Source: Onthophagus taurus
Taxonomy: Eukaryota; Arthropoda; Insecta; Coleoptera; Scarabaeidae
Assembly (NCBI RefSeq): GCF_036711975.1
Contig: NC_091972.1
Location: forward strand, 33,361,001 to 33,425,000
Direction: 5' to 3'
Length of the DNA stretch: 64,000 nucleotides
The position numbers and the translations under genes were made by a program. The notes beneath the pieces are model-generated. The model saw only the letters and a program-made list of their open reading frames with translations, searched no databases and was not told where the DNA came from. Each line of letters begins with the position of its first letter. The stretch's first letter is position 1. Below, piece after piece: positions 9,420 to 19,740 of the stretch.

Positions 9420-10620
9420 AAAACAACTCTTTACAAAACGAGTAAATTCGTCGAAGGGGTATTTCAAAACATGATGTTTTTACGACGTATCATAAACGTG
9501 CATTCATTCCAACGGGTAAGAATAATTCACCCCACCGAGTTACACGAAACCTTCGAACGAGAAGGGTTCATTGGAAGTTCTTTTTTTTGCGTGGCAAGAC
9601 CACTTTGGCGCAATAAACCACAGCGTTTCGTCCGTGTCGAAATGAAAGAGTAAGGAAAAATTTCTCCGACATAAACTTCCGAGAAGGAATTGTTAAAGTC
9701 GATGTGGTACCAAAGATTTTTAGGTAGCGTCGTCGTTGTGGGTACCCCGACGTATTTATTGTGGTCTCTAAACGGTTTCATACGGCAAATTGGAGTAAAG
9801 AAATCTTTTACGCGACGGGATGTTGGGGATTAACAAAGAGAACTTCTAGGGAATTACATTTAAAAGAAAGCCACGAAAAACTTATGGGTGCGTTGACGTT
9901 TTAAAGCTTCCGATTTGGTTTGTTTTACGATTATCTATGGTGGGTTTAAATTACATGGAGAAAAAAACGTCTGATTATACATATTTTTTATAGCAACTAA
10001 ATAATAATAATTTTATTTAAAATTAATGAATGTTTAACACGTTGAAAAGTTGAAAGGTCACACAAGAATTCCATGATAACAACTGAATATCCAGGAGGCT
10101 ACGAAATAATTGAAGGGAGACGCGGCCTCCTGGATAAAAGGACAGTGATTGCGACTGGGGTCACGCTGGGATCAAGTCGCTTATGAAACTTTAACACATT
10201 CCGGTACATCCTGCTTCAAAGTTTTCTTTTCTTGCAAAGAATCCAAAGCAATTCTTTAAATCTTAACAAATATATTTAATTATTTCAAAATATCCACCTT
10301 TTTAAATGAACGATTTTGCACAAAACTGATTTATTAGGTTAATTTTAAATAATTTTTAGTTTAAAAAAATTCTGTAAAGCTTTTGTAGGATACTGTACCG
10401 TACAGTGACATGGGTCTCGATACGTTTTTAAATCGAACTTTATACAGCCTCTGGGAAATCAGGGTGGCTATGACACGACGGGCCGTCGGGCTTTCGAGCC
10501 GTTGGAATCGCGAGGCCCTTGATATCAGAGCCGGGCTTGATTCTTATCCTCGACCGGAAGTCAGGAAATATTTATAACGACGCCGAGCACGGATCTGTAA
10601 ACACAGGCGCGATGCGTTTT
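9420..10620. other. GC-richer non-coding stretch, candidate regulatory DNA
   Basis: This stretch stands out from its surroundings by many CG dinucleotides and fewer A/T runs (especially 9440-9960 and 10430-10620). Overlapping short frames on both strands lack domain motifs. A 12-bp perfect inverted repeat (10088-10099 with 10125-10136, arm TATCCAGGAGGC) lies in the middle. I see no transposon hallmark. It could be conserved non-coding sequence. Confidence 0.3.
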
Positions 10621-10957
10621 AGAGACTATAATGTTGCGAATTTGTATCGTTTTAATAATTTAACAAGACAAATTATACTATTGATTTTCGATATTAAAAA
10701 TACTAAAAGTAAACAGAGAACGTGAATATTGAGAAACACAAGATTGAAGATGAGAAAAGCAAGACGAAACATTTTCTCTACTGCAAATTCATTAACACTG
10801 TTATATGGTTATTAAGGAAATAGAGCTGTCGTGAAACAAAATTGTCCAAAAATGATGAGTGTAAATTTAGATCAATTTTCTTTAAGGCATTTTTATAATT
10901 TTTTGTTTATTGTGTTATTTATTGTATTAAGCTTTAGCTACTTCTTGCAAAAAACTA

Positions 10958-11325
10958 TATAATGAGGACGGAGAACAAGATACTGCAGGTAGGGGAGTAG
11001 ATATTGTTAGTAAAAGATGAGGTACTGCTAGCAGAAGACTACATGGTGTTGGCAGAAAACTAAATACTGTTGACAGAAGACTAGATGCTGCTAATTGGAA
11101 AACTGGATACTTCGAAAAGAAGACTAAACACTGCTTGTAGAAGAATAGATACTACTGGGAGAACACCAGATAGATTGCAGGCGATTTGACTGCAGACGCA
11201 GGAGTAGATATTGCTAATAAAAGGCTGAATATTGGCAATAGAACACTAGATACTATTTATAGAAGCTTACTGAATACCTACACTAGAGGAAATACTGCTG
11301 ACAGAAGATTAGATAGGTTACGGAA
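10958..11325. repeat. degenerate 21-bp minisatellite, about 16 units
   Basis: Successive 21-bp units begin GATACTGCTGG (or similar) and end AGAAGACTA. Examples start at 10979, 11000, 11021, 11042 and 11063. Most spacings are exactly 21, with a 22-bp unit and one irregular stretch near 11170-11210. The same unit reappears at 61705-61800. The length is a multiple of three, so one frame would give a heptapeptide repeat, but stops interrupt it. Confidence 0.75.
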
Positions 11326-11342
11326 GTACTGATTGTTTAATT

Positions 11343-11654
11343 TTGACATATTTTGATTCCATATCTTTATTGTCTTCCCGCCTAAAGTGTTATGCCTTCA
11401 ATTGCTGTGTCCAAGATTCTATATACATGTACTCCATATTTCCAGGATTACCTGGTTTTTTTCACATATCATATTTCTCTATCAGCTTGTTACTGAGGGT
11501 GTATAAGGTGTTGTTATTTAATGGTATAATTATTTTCTCTCACTTGCGCTTCCAGTTTCTTAGTATTTACTCTATAGGTAAATTTCAAATTGATTTTCAT
11601 CTTTATTTAAGTCCATTGTTGATTTTGAAATCTATCTTCATAATAACGTCGTAG
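11343..11654 (+). CDS. unrecognised ORF, probably spurious
   Basis: A 103-codon frame with a hydrophobic, leucine- and phenylalanine-rich composition typical of translated AT-rich DNA. No motif is recognised and no neighbour supports it. Confidence 0.1.
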   Translation: MTYFDSISLLSSRLKCYAFNCCVQDSIYMYSIFPGLPGFFHISYFSISLLLRVYKVLLFNGIIIFSHLRFQFLSIYSIGKFQIDFHLYLSPLLILKSIFIITS

Positions 11655-11765
11655 CAATGAGGTTCAGGAAATAACGAAATAAAGAAAAAAGAAACGCAAG
11701 AGTAATTTAAACAATAATTTAGTTTGTTAGTAGATATGCCTAAGCAATAAAGTGACAACACATAA

Positions 11766-12370
11766 AGTGTCCGTTGAAACTTGCACGAATTTTAGATGCA
11801 CATATGTACTGCATTGGCTGCTGTCATTACCTCAGATTTAGTACAACATGTGCAGTGACAGCGGCACAATGTAAGCTCCGATCGAACCATACTTCAACTT
11901 TGAAATGCGAGGGTTTTTTACCTATCGAAGATCATAAAAAAATACTGAAAACTTACGGAGAAGGCGTTGAGAAGGTTATTGCATGATAATGCAAGACTGC
12001 ACACCTCAAATCAGATGAAGGCCTTGCTTCAGAAATACAGTTGGGAAATTCTTGTCAGTCCGCTCCATAGTACAGGTCTGGCTCCTCCTAATTTTCATTT
12101 ATATGGACCGTTGAAAGTTTATTTGTCAGGCACAATATATGGTTTAAAAACGACGATGAACTTCAAGATGAAGTAAGGCAGTATTTCAAAAAATTGGATC
12201 AAACCTTTTAAGAAGAAGGTATAGTGAAGCTTATGCGTCGCTAGGATAAGAGCTGTAACATAGGTAGCGATTATGTTGGAAAATAGTTAACAGTTCACGC
12301 TTTAACCTATAATTAATGTATGTTTGATTTCTATAAATAACGTAGTGTGTCTGTAATTCACATTCATTTT
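11766..12370 (+). pseudogene. mariner transposase remnant, copy 1
   Basis: The frame from about 11976 reads LLHDNARLHTSNQMKALLQK, then YSWEILVSPLHSTGLAPPNF and HLYGPLKVYL. This is the mariner segment between the second and third catalytic residues. I count 34 residues between the HD aspartate and the third position, as in DD34D mariners. The third residue is Asn (APPNFHL in place of APSD), so the site is dead. A second copy at 56640-57250 aligns along the whole segment, including the sequence upstream of the coding part and the tail with GCGATTAT and ATTTCTATAAATAA. Confidence 0.7.
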
Positions 12371-12649
12371 AACATTTTGAGTTTTTACAGTAAAGTTTAG
12401 AACTTTAAATAATTTAAAAATTTATTATTATAGAATTTTTGAAATTGTTAGACACTCTCTAAGATAACAATCTGCAACTTGTACAACAACTGGTATAAGT
12501 CCGCTATTTGTACGAAGCTGGATTGTAGTAATAATGAAGACATCACAAGTAGGAAGACCGGAAATAGATAATTTTGTAAATCTCATGGATGAAGTGAGGA
12601 GTCGTGTATGTACCTATATACAACTGGTCAAAATTGTGCGAGTGAAACA

Positions 12650-13650
12650 ACTTAACGTGTGAATAAACTGGGCATGCGTCTTACTGTAAACTGATAATCA
12701 AATCACATCGTTGGAAAAACCTCTCAGTCTTTGCAAAGTTTCTTATAGATTTTAGCTCGTTTAACTTTATCCTCCATTTTTTGGTCCCGCCAGGTATTGT
12801 ATCGTTTATCTCAGTGGATAATTCCTGATCTTTCTCCACTGCAAGTCCCCTCTAACTCTGGTATGTCACAAGTATCTAGCAGATACAAGTTAGTATCCAA
12901 TACAATGCCTTGAAGCACCCCCGCTTTTATTTTAAGTCCAAATATTCATCTTCTTGCTTAACTCTAAAAAATCTGTCCGAGATGTACGATGTTAATATTG
13001 CTTTGGAAGCATTTTGTTTTGTTTGCGTATCAAGCTTTCGCGTCAAACTTTGTCACAGATATATAGGAAGATTGTCAAGCAGATTTTCTGTTGTTCCGAC
13101 ACTCATTCAATGATATCGGTTATTCTATGTCCTTGGTCTATTGTTGAGTGTTTTTGCATGAACCCAAATTGATAAGTTGGGATAAGGTTATTAGTTTTTA
13201 TTATAGACCTCAATCTTTTGAGCAGTAAAAGGCTGCGTTGGACAGATAGGTCACCACCATTATGCAGGTGCTGTAAGTTTTTCTTCTGTTCAGATTTCTT
13301 TGGATTTAGATTAGTTCTTATCTTATCTGCTACTTCTTCAGGCGTAACTGTTGTGATATTTTCTATTCTGGTTTTAAATATTAGTCATTTCTTGATTGTT
13401 TTGCCTTGAGTTGGGAATAAAGATTTCAGACAGATGTTCAGGAAACAGTAACTTCTATGAAGTTGGAAGATACTTTCCTTATCCAAAAGATGTCTAGTAA
13501 GTTGGAGATTTTCTCTGTATCAGTACGCCAGTAGGTTGGCTTTCCTGTTGACTCGGCGGACCATTCAACGACTTCCTTTCTGAGTAATCCCCTATGGAAA
13601 TTTTTACCGGCTGTTGCATATTTCATTTTTATCCTGTATAAAGTTCTTAA
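12650..13650 (-). pseudogene. jockey-like LINE fragment (endonuclease end to reverse transcriptase)
   Basis: Reading leftwards from 13626, KPTYWRTDTEKISNLLDIFW fits the end of a jockey-type apurinic endonuclease domain. After stops, YQFGFMQKHSTIDQGHRITD (near 13170-13110) is reverse-transcriptase motif 2. QGIVLDTNLYLLDTCDIPEL (near 12905-12845) is the decayed motif B (normally G-S-V-L-G-P-x-L-Y). KWRIKLNELKS near 12775 is the following palm segment. Many frameshifts and stops; a typical old 5'-truncated copy. Confidence 0.6.
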
Positions 13651-13659
13651 TTCCTCGGA

Positions 13660-14580
13660 GAATGAAAGATCGCAGAAAATCTTGAACGAAAGTCGTATTG
13701 TTGGTGTATTGGTGACTGTTCATTCATCGTGCATTGTGGCTTATCTCTCGTGAGTGTTCATATACCCAATTTCGCTTGGAGATTAAATTCGTTCGAAGCT
13801 GTTCCAAAAAAATAATTCTGTTAGAGTAAGCTTAAAGTGATTTGAAAACTGATATATAGATATATAAAGCGCAGAAATTGATGCATCCCAACTTGCTCTA
13901 ACACAGTTGAGACAAAATACAAAATTAATTTATAGCTGCCTTAACATATATGGCAGTAGTCTTTCATCACAGTGCCATTGAACGTGCCAATAGAAAGATA
14001 GAAAAGTTTCATTTAATGTATTTTTTGTGGTCTTAGAAAATTTCAAATTTCTCATCCATTTACTTTTGTTAATAATTTGTTGTAAATCTCGACCTCACGA
14101 TTTAGATACTTCTTCAAGGTCCTGAATCAATTAACAGATATTTACTGTGTTAAATATCTGTTAAATATCAAACTGCGTAATCTAAAGTAGTAACCCAACA
14201 ATTGCTTTCTTATGGACATTTACTTCATTTATTGCTTTTTCCACATACCATCGATTTTACTTTCGCAGCCTCTTCGTGTGTTGAATAAATCAAAAAAGTA
14301 GCATAACTCCTTTGATTTGGGATTTTCCTCCTTCTTGATATTCGAACTCTTCATGCTCCGTTTTCAAAACATGCTTATCCCATAATATTTTTACTTTTGT
14401 TCGTCCTAAAATCTAACAAGTCCAGTTTGTAATACTTTACGAATATCGTTCATCGATTGCTTTTGCCTAACATTGAAGTAGCTCAGTTTTGAATGGTTTA
14501 TATGTAATTTATGTGAATTTTATAACTATTATGGTGTATTTTAAGGCTGTCCTTAAATTTTTTTTTAAAGATAAATATAT
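13660..14580. other. no gene seen
   Basis: AT-rich, nothing recognised. The next feature is a dispersed repeat. Confidence 0.35.
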
Positions 14581-14589
14581 AATCTAATC

Positions 14590-14900
14590 ACAAACGTTTT
14601 ATTATAACCTCAGAAAGTTTCATGTCTTAATTCTTAACCATTTTGTAGAAAGTCATTTTTTAACCTCATCTTACATAAATGACAAACTAAAACAGCGATC
14701 CCTAAAATTTTATGTAGAATAAGGTGGTATCTGTGGAAGGTTATAATTTGGCATAACCTAACCTGAAACGTTACTTTATAACCTCAAACAATTTCATTTC
14801 TATATTCTGAGACAATTTGGATAAAACTTAATTTATCTTTAGTCCAGTTTTCATCAAACGTCAATTCCAAATTGGCTGTTTAAAAACTTCTCATTCTAAT
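14590..14900 (-). repeat. dispersed repeat family with internal tandem structure, copy 1
   Basis: Two related sub-units follow each other: one around ATAACCTCAGAAAGTTTCAT (14606) and one around ATAACCTCAAACAATTTCAT (14783). In reverse complement the block aligns with 22530-22700 and with 17280-17433 (shared AATTATAAGCTTC-like and GAGGTTAAAAAA-like stretches). No coding potential; class unknown. Confidence 0.5.
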
Positions 14901-14989
14901 ACACATTTCATACATATAATTTGTACTTATTTTTCTAAGTATCTTATTAAACAATACTATGTGTACAAATTCCCAGTAGTTAGAAAAGC

Positions 14990-15290
14990 ACTAAAAGTCT
15001 TTTTAGAATTGATTTTTCACAGACTCTATTTAGGTTTCGAGTTTATTGTATTATGGTCGGCAATCGACCACACAACAACCTCAAAAGATATGAAAGAAGA
15101 AGTCGCAAACCTATACAACTCACTAACTCCAGCAGGGTAAACGCCTCCTCCTCCAACGAAAAAAAAAAGGCAATTGTGTCCGAAAGCTGTCAGCGAGCAT
15201 TTAAGCTACCGAATTTATCTGCTTTACAACACTACGTAACTAATTGTCCTTTTCACGAAGTCAAAATATTTCTGGTTAAGTGTGCACTAC
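14990..15290 (+). repeat. about 290-bp direct repeat, copy 1 (partner at 23755)
   Basis: The segment from AAAAGTCTTTTTAGAA to GTCAAAATATTTCT is closely similar to 23755-24045. Shared landmarks are TTTTTCACAGACTCTATTTA, CTAACTCCAGCAGGGTAAAC and CGAGCATTT. It contains an open frame from 15053 (PIQLTNSSRVNASSS, then SESCQRAFKLPNLSAL). The partner encodes a matching frame, but the two are shifted against each other by a 2-nt indel near the start, so shared coding is unproven. Unknown element. Confidence 0.6.
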
Positions 15291-15429
15291 GAAAAACATG
15301 TTTTCGGAAGAAGCCGCACAAAGAAAACCGCTGTGGTTTAAATTTGTACAACACGTGTATAGTTGACTTGGTTCGTAAACTTTTATCGTTTTTGTTAATA
15401 ACAAAAACTATTGTCTATTAAATTTTGAT

Positions 15430-16700
15430 TAATTACATTTATTTTGTCAAAAGAAACTATTGGTCAAATTAAGGTTAATGAAGACATTTCTTTAAATTTT
15501 CTTGAAGGCCTAGTTTTAATTTTGCACGATTGTAGTCTTTTGAAAAATGACGAAAAATTTTTTCTATTCATTTAAAAATTAATGACGCAGCGAGTAGTAC
15601 GGTAGCCCTTTAAGGATAATATCCGTTTATTCCCTCGACGGCAATGCGACAAAAGGGTGCCGAAAAATTTTCTATTTACAACACATTTTAAACTTAACTT
15701 TCTTAACCCTATACCTACAAACAAACGTTTTGTTTAAATAGACAAATCGTTATTTTGTGTATATGATGCTGATTGATGATTTTTGTTAAAGTGGAACTAA
15801 ACGAACTAAATATTCTATTTTACCGTTATCGAGAGGTGAAACTTGTTTTACACAACATCAGTGCTAGGGTAATGGTTTTTGGTTCGTTTATACGCAAAAT
15901 CATTAGTCTTGTTAAACGATTTTAGCCCTTTTATGTATTTCGATTGTTATTGGGTTGACTATTGTGTTTTTCAAGTAAAGTTCTTGGAAAATTAAATATG
16001 TTAATGGGATAATTTTCAAAAGATTAAAGTAATATTTTCAATAAATTGTTATAGGAGTAAAAGAAAGATTAATAGCTTTTCTTAATTAAACTAAAACTGG
16101 AACTAAACCTAGCACTGTCATTAGAACTAACACTAGACCTAGAACTAGAAACATTCGGGTTAAGCCGTGCGTCTTTTGAAAAAGAATTTTAAAGTTTTAA
16201 ATATTTTTAAATTGCACACACCATAAAGAGTGCATGAAAATGGATGATGGAAGGAAGTAAATAGGAAAAAAGATTCTATAAAGAAGAAGAAGAAAAGAGA
16301 AAAGCGAAAGAAATAATGAAGGAACAACGATCTGTTTCTATTTAACAAACTAAAAACAGGTGAAAAATCAATTAATTGTAAAATTATTCGGAAAAAGAGA
16401 AATTAATTAAGAAAAAACCAAATCAACCCTCCTTCGAGAGGTTTAAAGCAATTATTTTTGAATTGAGAAATTTACAGAATATTATGGTCAGTTGCAAATA
16501 TAATGTTATCGAGTTCGGACGTCAGTTCTAGATGAGACTACATTATGCAAAACAATTAGATCAGGTTGGGGTTTATTATGTTCGAATAAGACGTTTTTCG
16601 ATTAAGGATAAGGTTGATTTAAGACTTGCTGTGTTGCAACATTCTTTAATTAATGAGCAAGTATGATTAAGATATTAAAGTTTTAACAATGAATGTATTG
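15430..16700. other. no gene seen
   Basis: AT-rich with a purine-rich stretch at 16240-16440. It may contain the lost 5' part of the piggyBac remnant that follows. Confidence 0.35.
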
Positions 16701-16708
16701 AGAGATTT

Positions 16709-17220
16709 TTGTCCTTTGAAAAAATTCGTTTTGAGATGTGGTTTCATGCAGATAATCAAGTCAGGATGAAGTATTCAATCGCAACGAAATACGGTTGCCG
16801 CGAAGACGGCAAAAAAGGAATTATACAGTACGTCTATTCTAAAACAAGTGCTGCAACTTTAACTGTTTACCAGGCTAAATCTAATAAAAATATTTTAATG
16901 CTTAGCACTATGCATCCTGATGTAATAATAAACTCTAGTTCAAAAAAAAATCCTGAAACTGATGTTGTAGATTCGATGAGCCGGTAATATACAGTAAAGG
17001 GGGCTTCTAAACGTTGGCCAGTTCATACATTTTATAATCTGTTAGATTTGGCAGCCATAAACGCATGGGTATTGTATAAAATTAACAACAACAGCAAAAT
17101 TAAAGGTAAAGACTTTTTATTGCAATTGGGAGAAGAATTGGGAATACAGTATATGAATAATAGAAAAACAGCCATACCTGTAGAAATTCCGGAAAACATC
17201 AAGGTCAGGTCAAGTTAAAA
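16709..17220 (+). pseudogene. piggyBac transposase remnant
   Basis: Blocks in order are KIRFEMWFHADNQVRMKYSI (the K-P-I-R-F-G-x-K-x-x-x-x-A-D region with the first catalytic Asp), YQAKSNKNILMLSTMHPDV, and then after a stop SKRWPVHTFYNLLDLAAINA with WVLYKINN. This is the order of piggyBac/PGBD proteins. The segment with the D-N-F-F-T-S motif is missing, and a stop at 16987 breaks the frame. It is a different copy from the one at 705-2700, with different sequence at the shared tail. Confidence 0.65.
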
Positions 17221-17279
17221 TGCACGAGTAATAAGTCATAGAAATAGTAATAGTCATAGTTTCGGGGCATAAGTTTTAA

Positions 17280-17433
17280 CTAAAATAGATGGAAATTAAG
17301 CACGGAAACTTTTTGAAGTTATAAAGTAACGTTTTAACGTTTAACCAAATTATAAGCTTCCGGTGTAACCAGTTTATTTCACATACAATTAAAGTATCTC
17401 ATATTTAATTTGTCTTTTGTATAAAATGAGAAA
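17280..17433 (+). repeat. dispersed repeat family, copy 2 (cut by PLE insertion)
   Basis: Contains GAAACTTTTTGAAGTTATAA and AATTATAAGCTTCCGGTG, which align with the repeat at 22530-22700 and with the reverse complement of 14590-14900. It runs straight into the left target duplication of the PLE dimer. Confidence 0.5.
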
Positions 17434-17549
17434 CAAAAAGGATTGATTAAAGCGTAAGGGTTTATTTGATCCATGATCGACCAGTTTTTGATAATTGAAA
17501 AGAAAAATCAACTGTACTTTTTACTGGTTTTAAATTTATTAATCGTTTT

Positions 17550-17589
17550 GTCTTACATGTTTCGATAACAAGTTATCATCTTCAGAGAC
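17550..17589 (-). ncRNA. hammerhead-ribozyme-like motif, minus PLE copy
   Basis: Mirror image of the motif at 22410-22449, near the 3' end of the minus-strand PLE copy. It has the same core, stem lengths and GTA before the stem I 3' strand. Confidence 0.65.
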
Positions 17590-18235
17590 GCTACAAAGAA
17601 TTAAATTATAAATTATACTGGTTTTAAAAACATGTGGGTTAATTAACGAAAATGAATAATTCTATTTAAAAAATAACTAAAAAATACTTACTGCGTCAAA
17701 TTTAATTAAGAAGAAACATTTAAATTAAGGTTCGACGTGAATACAATTAAAGATCGGGGTGTAAAACTAAAATTCTTGTTTGTAATTTGTTTTTGGTGTT
17801 AACATCTATGCTGTTGCTGTCGAAATAAAACGTAACGTGAACTTGTTCTTAATCGATAACGGAAAGAAAGAGAGATGTAACTAACTGGTTGTACCACTAT
17901 TGCGAACTCTGTGCACGAATCAAATTGGTTTTTAAAAATCAAAATCACATTCATATCAAATATATTCTATGTTAAGATCAATAACTTAATTTAATCTTAT
18001 ATTATGTGTTCATTATTGTGTTTCCTACTTTCATTTAACAGATCTAAATGTCGATGAGTTTCAAAATGAAATATTTTCCAAAATGAGATAATATAACACG
18101 AGAAATAGGGAGAAGAAAGGGGGGGGGGGGGGGGGAAAGGGAAAAGGAAATGTTTGGTCGTAAGGATCCCAAAAAGTGCGAAATTGTGTATACGTACCAC
18201 CTACACAAAGTCCTCTGCAATTTGGGAGGTTAAGG

Positions 18236-19731
18236 TTAAGGAATAGGAAAAGGGTTTATCAAGGATTTATAGAGTGGAGTCTTAAATGTGTGTATCTGGT
18301 CGTTTAGACATTCGATATTTTGATTTTTGGTTCGACATTTATCTATCTCATATGTTTCTAATAAGTTGAGCTTAAATCCTTTATTCTGTTTATGAAGTAG
18401 TGTCAAATTTTTATTAATGTCAAATTCGTGGTTATGGATAATCATATGTCTACCAAAGTTGGAATTTTGGTTATTTTTGTGTTCTTTAATCCTTTGTTTC
18501 AATGATCTACCGGTCTCTCCAATATATGTTGCACCACAGGTGTCGCACTCTAATCTATATACACCATTCTGTTCAAGTGTTTGTAATTTATCTTTTGCAT
18601 TAATTAAAATTTTTCCCAAGGTATTATTGTTACTAAATGAAATGTTGACATTATATTTAAGAAAAGTTTTACGAATAGAATAACCAATATTGCCCGGGTA
18701 ATTTATTGAGCGATAGATTTTAGTTATGTTTGTTTGTTGTAAGCTTGTTGAAATTAAATGTTGTTGTTTTTTATTATATTTTTTTATGATATATTCAATG
18801 TCTGATACTGTATATCCATTATTTTTGGCTATATTATGGATTATGTCTAATTCTTTATTTCTGCTTTCTTTTGAAAGAGGTGTATTATAGTATCTGTAAA
18901 TGAAAGCCCAAAATGCTGCAGCTTTATGGTTTTTGTGGTGGTAAGAATTTTTGGGAATGACCGAATCTGTCTGCGTCGGCTTTCTGTAAATGTCGAAAGT
19001 AATTAATTTAGCGTTGTTAGTCAAGGTGAGATCTAGAAAATTTAATTTGTTATCTTCTTCAATTTCCATTGTGAAGTTAATATCATTATGCAAACTATTA
19101 ATGTAGGCATAGAAAGAATGAATTGAGTCTAGGTCTTTGTTATTCCAAATGATTAGTATGTCGTCGACGTATCTGCGCCATAGTAAGATATTAGGATTAT
19201 TGGTATTTAAAATTTCTTTTTCTAAATTATTGAGGAAAATATCTGATAGCAACCCACTAAGTGGTGAGCCCATAGGTAAACCTTTTTTATATTCATAAAT
19301 TTTACAATCAAACTGACAAAAATTTTGTTCTGTGCATAATTTTAAAAAATTGTAAATATGTTCAGTATTTGTATCATTGAATTTATCTTTAATTAACTCT
19401 TTTGCTAGTAGTAATGCTTCTGTAATTGGAATATTGGTGTATAGATTAGTTATGTCGAATGATAAAATAGTGTAATCTACTGGTAATGTGGTGTTCTTTA
19501 TTGTGTTGATGATTTCGTTTCTGTTTTTTATGGTGTATTTTGGTTTGAATTGTATGTCATTTTTAAATATTTGTAGTAAAAATTTGGATATTTTATATGT
19601 ACTTGAATCCAATGAAGATATTATGGGTCTAATAGGTAGGTTTTGTTTATGTAACTTAACGAGTGAGTATGCTAATGGTATTTTAGGGTTCATAGGAATA
19701 AGATTGTATATTGTAATATTTTGTTCTTTAA
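18236..19731 (-). CDS. Penelope-like reverse transcriptase/GIY-YIG, minus copy (5'-truncated)
   Basis: The same protein as the C-terminal 490 or so residues of the plus copy. In order: IRPIISSLDS; reverse-transcriptase motif A (SFDITNLYTNIP); motif B (KGLPMGSPLSGLLSD); motif C (RRYVDDILIIW, the YVDD catalytic pair); motif D/E (LNFLDLTLT); and a GIY-YIG nuclease (GVYRLECDTCGATYIGETGR). The open frame starts formally at 19771, but the first 14 codons are antisense to the plus copy, so the real element sequence begins at 19731. It lacks about 178 N-terminal codons present in its partner. No internal stop. Confidence 0.85.
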
Positions 19732-19740
19732 AAGAGAGGA

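Noticed and set aside
10958..11325. CRISPR-like regular repeats
   Set aside because: Contiguous 21-bp units without spacers in a eukaryotic genome; a minisatellite.
18417..18683. 88-codon frame, repeated in mirror at 21314-21580
   Set aside because: Both are antisense shadows of the PLE GIY-YIG region and look identical only because of the inverted duplication.
19488..19740. N-terminal extension of the 757-codon PLE frame
   Set aside because: These codons are the antisense of the inverted partner copy; genuine PLE sequence starts at about 19741.
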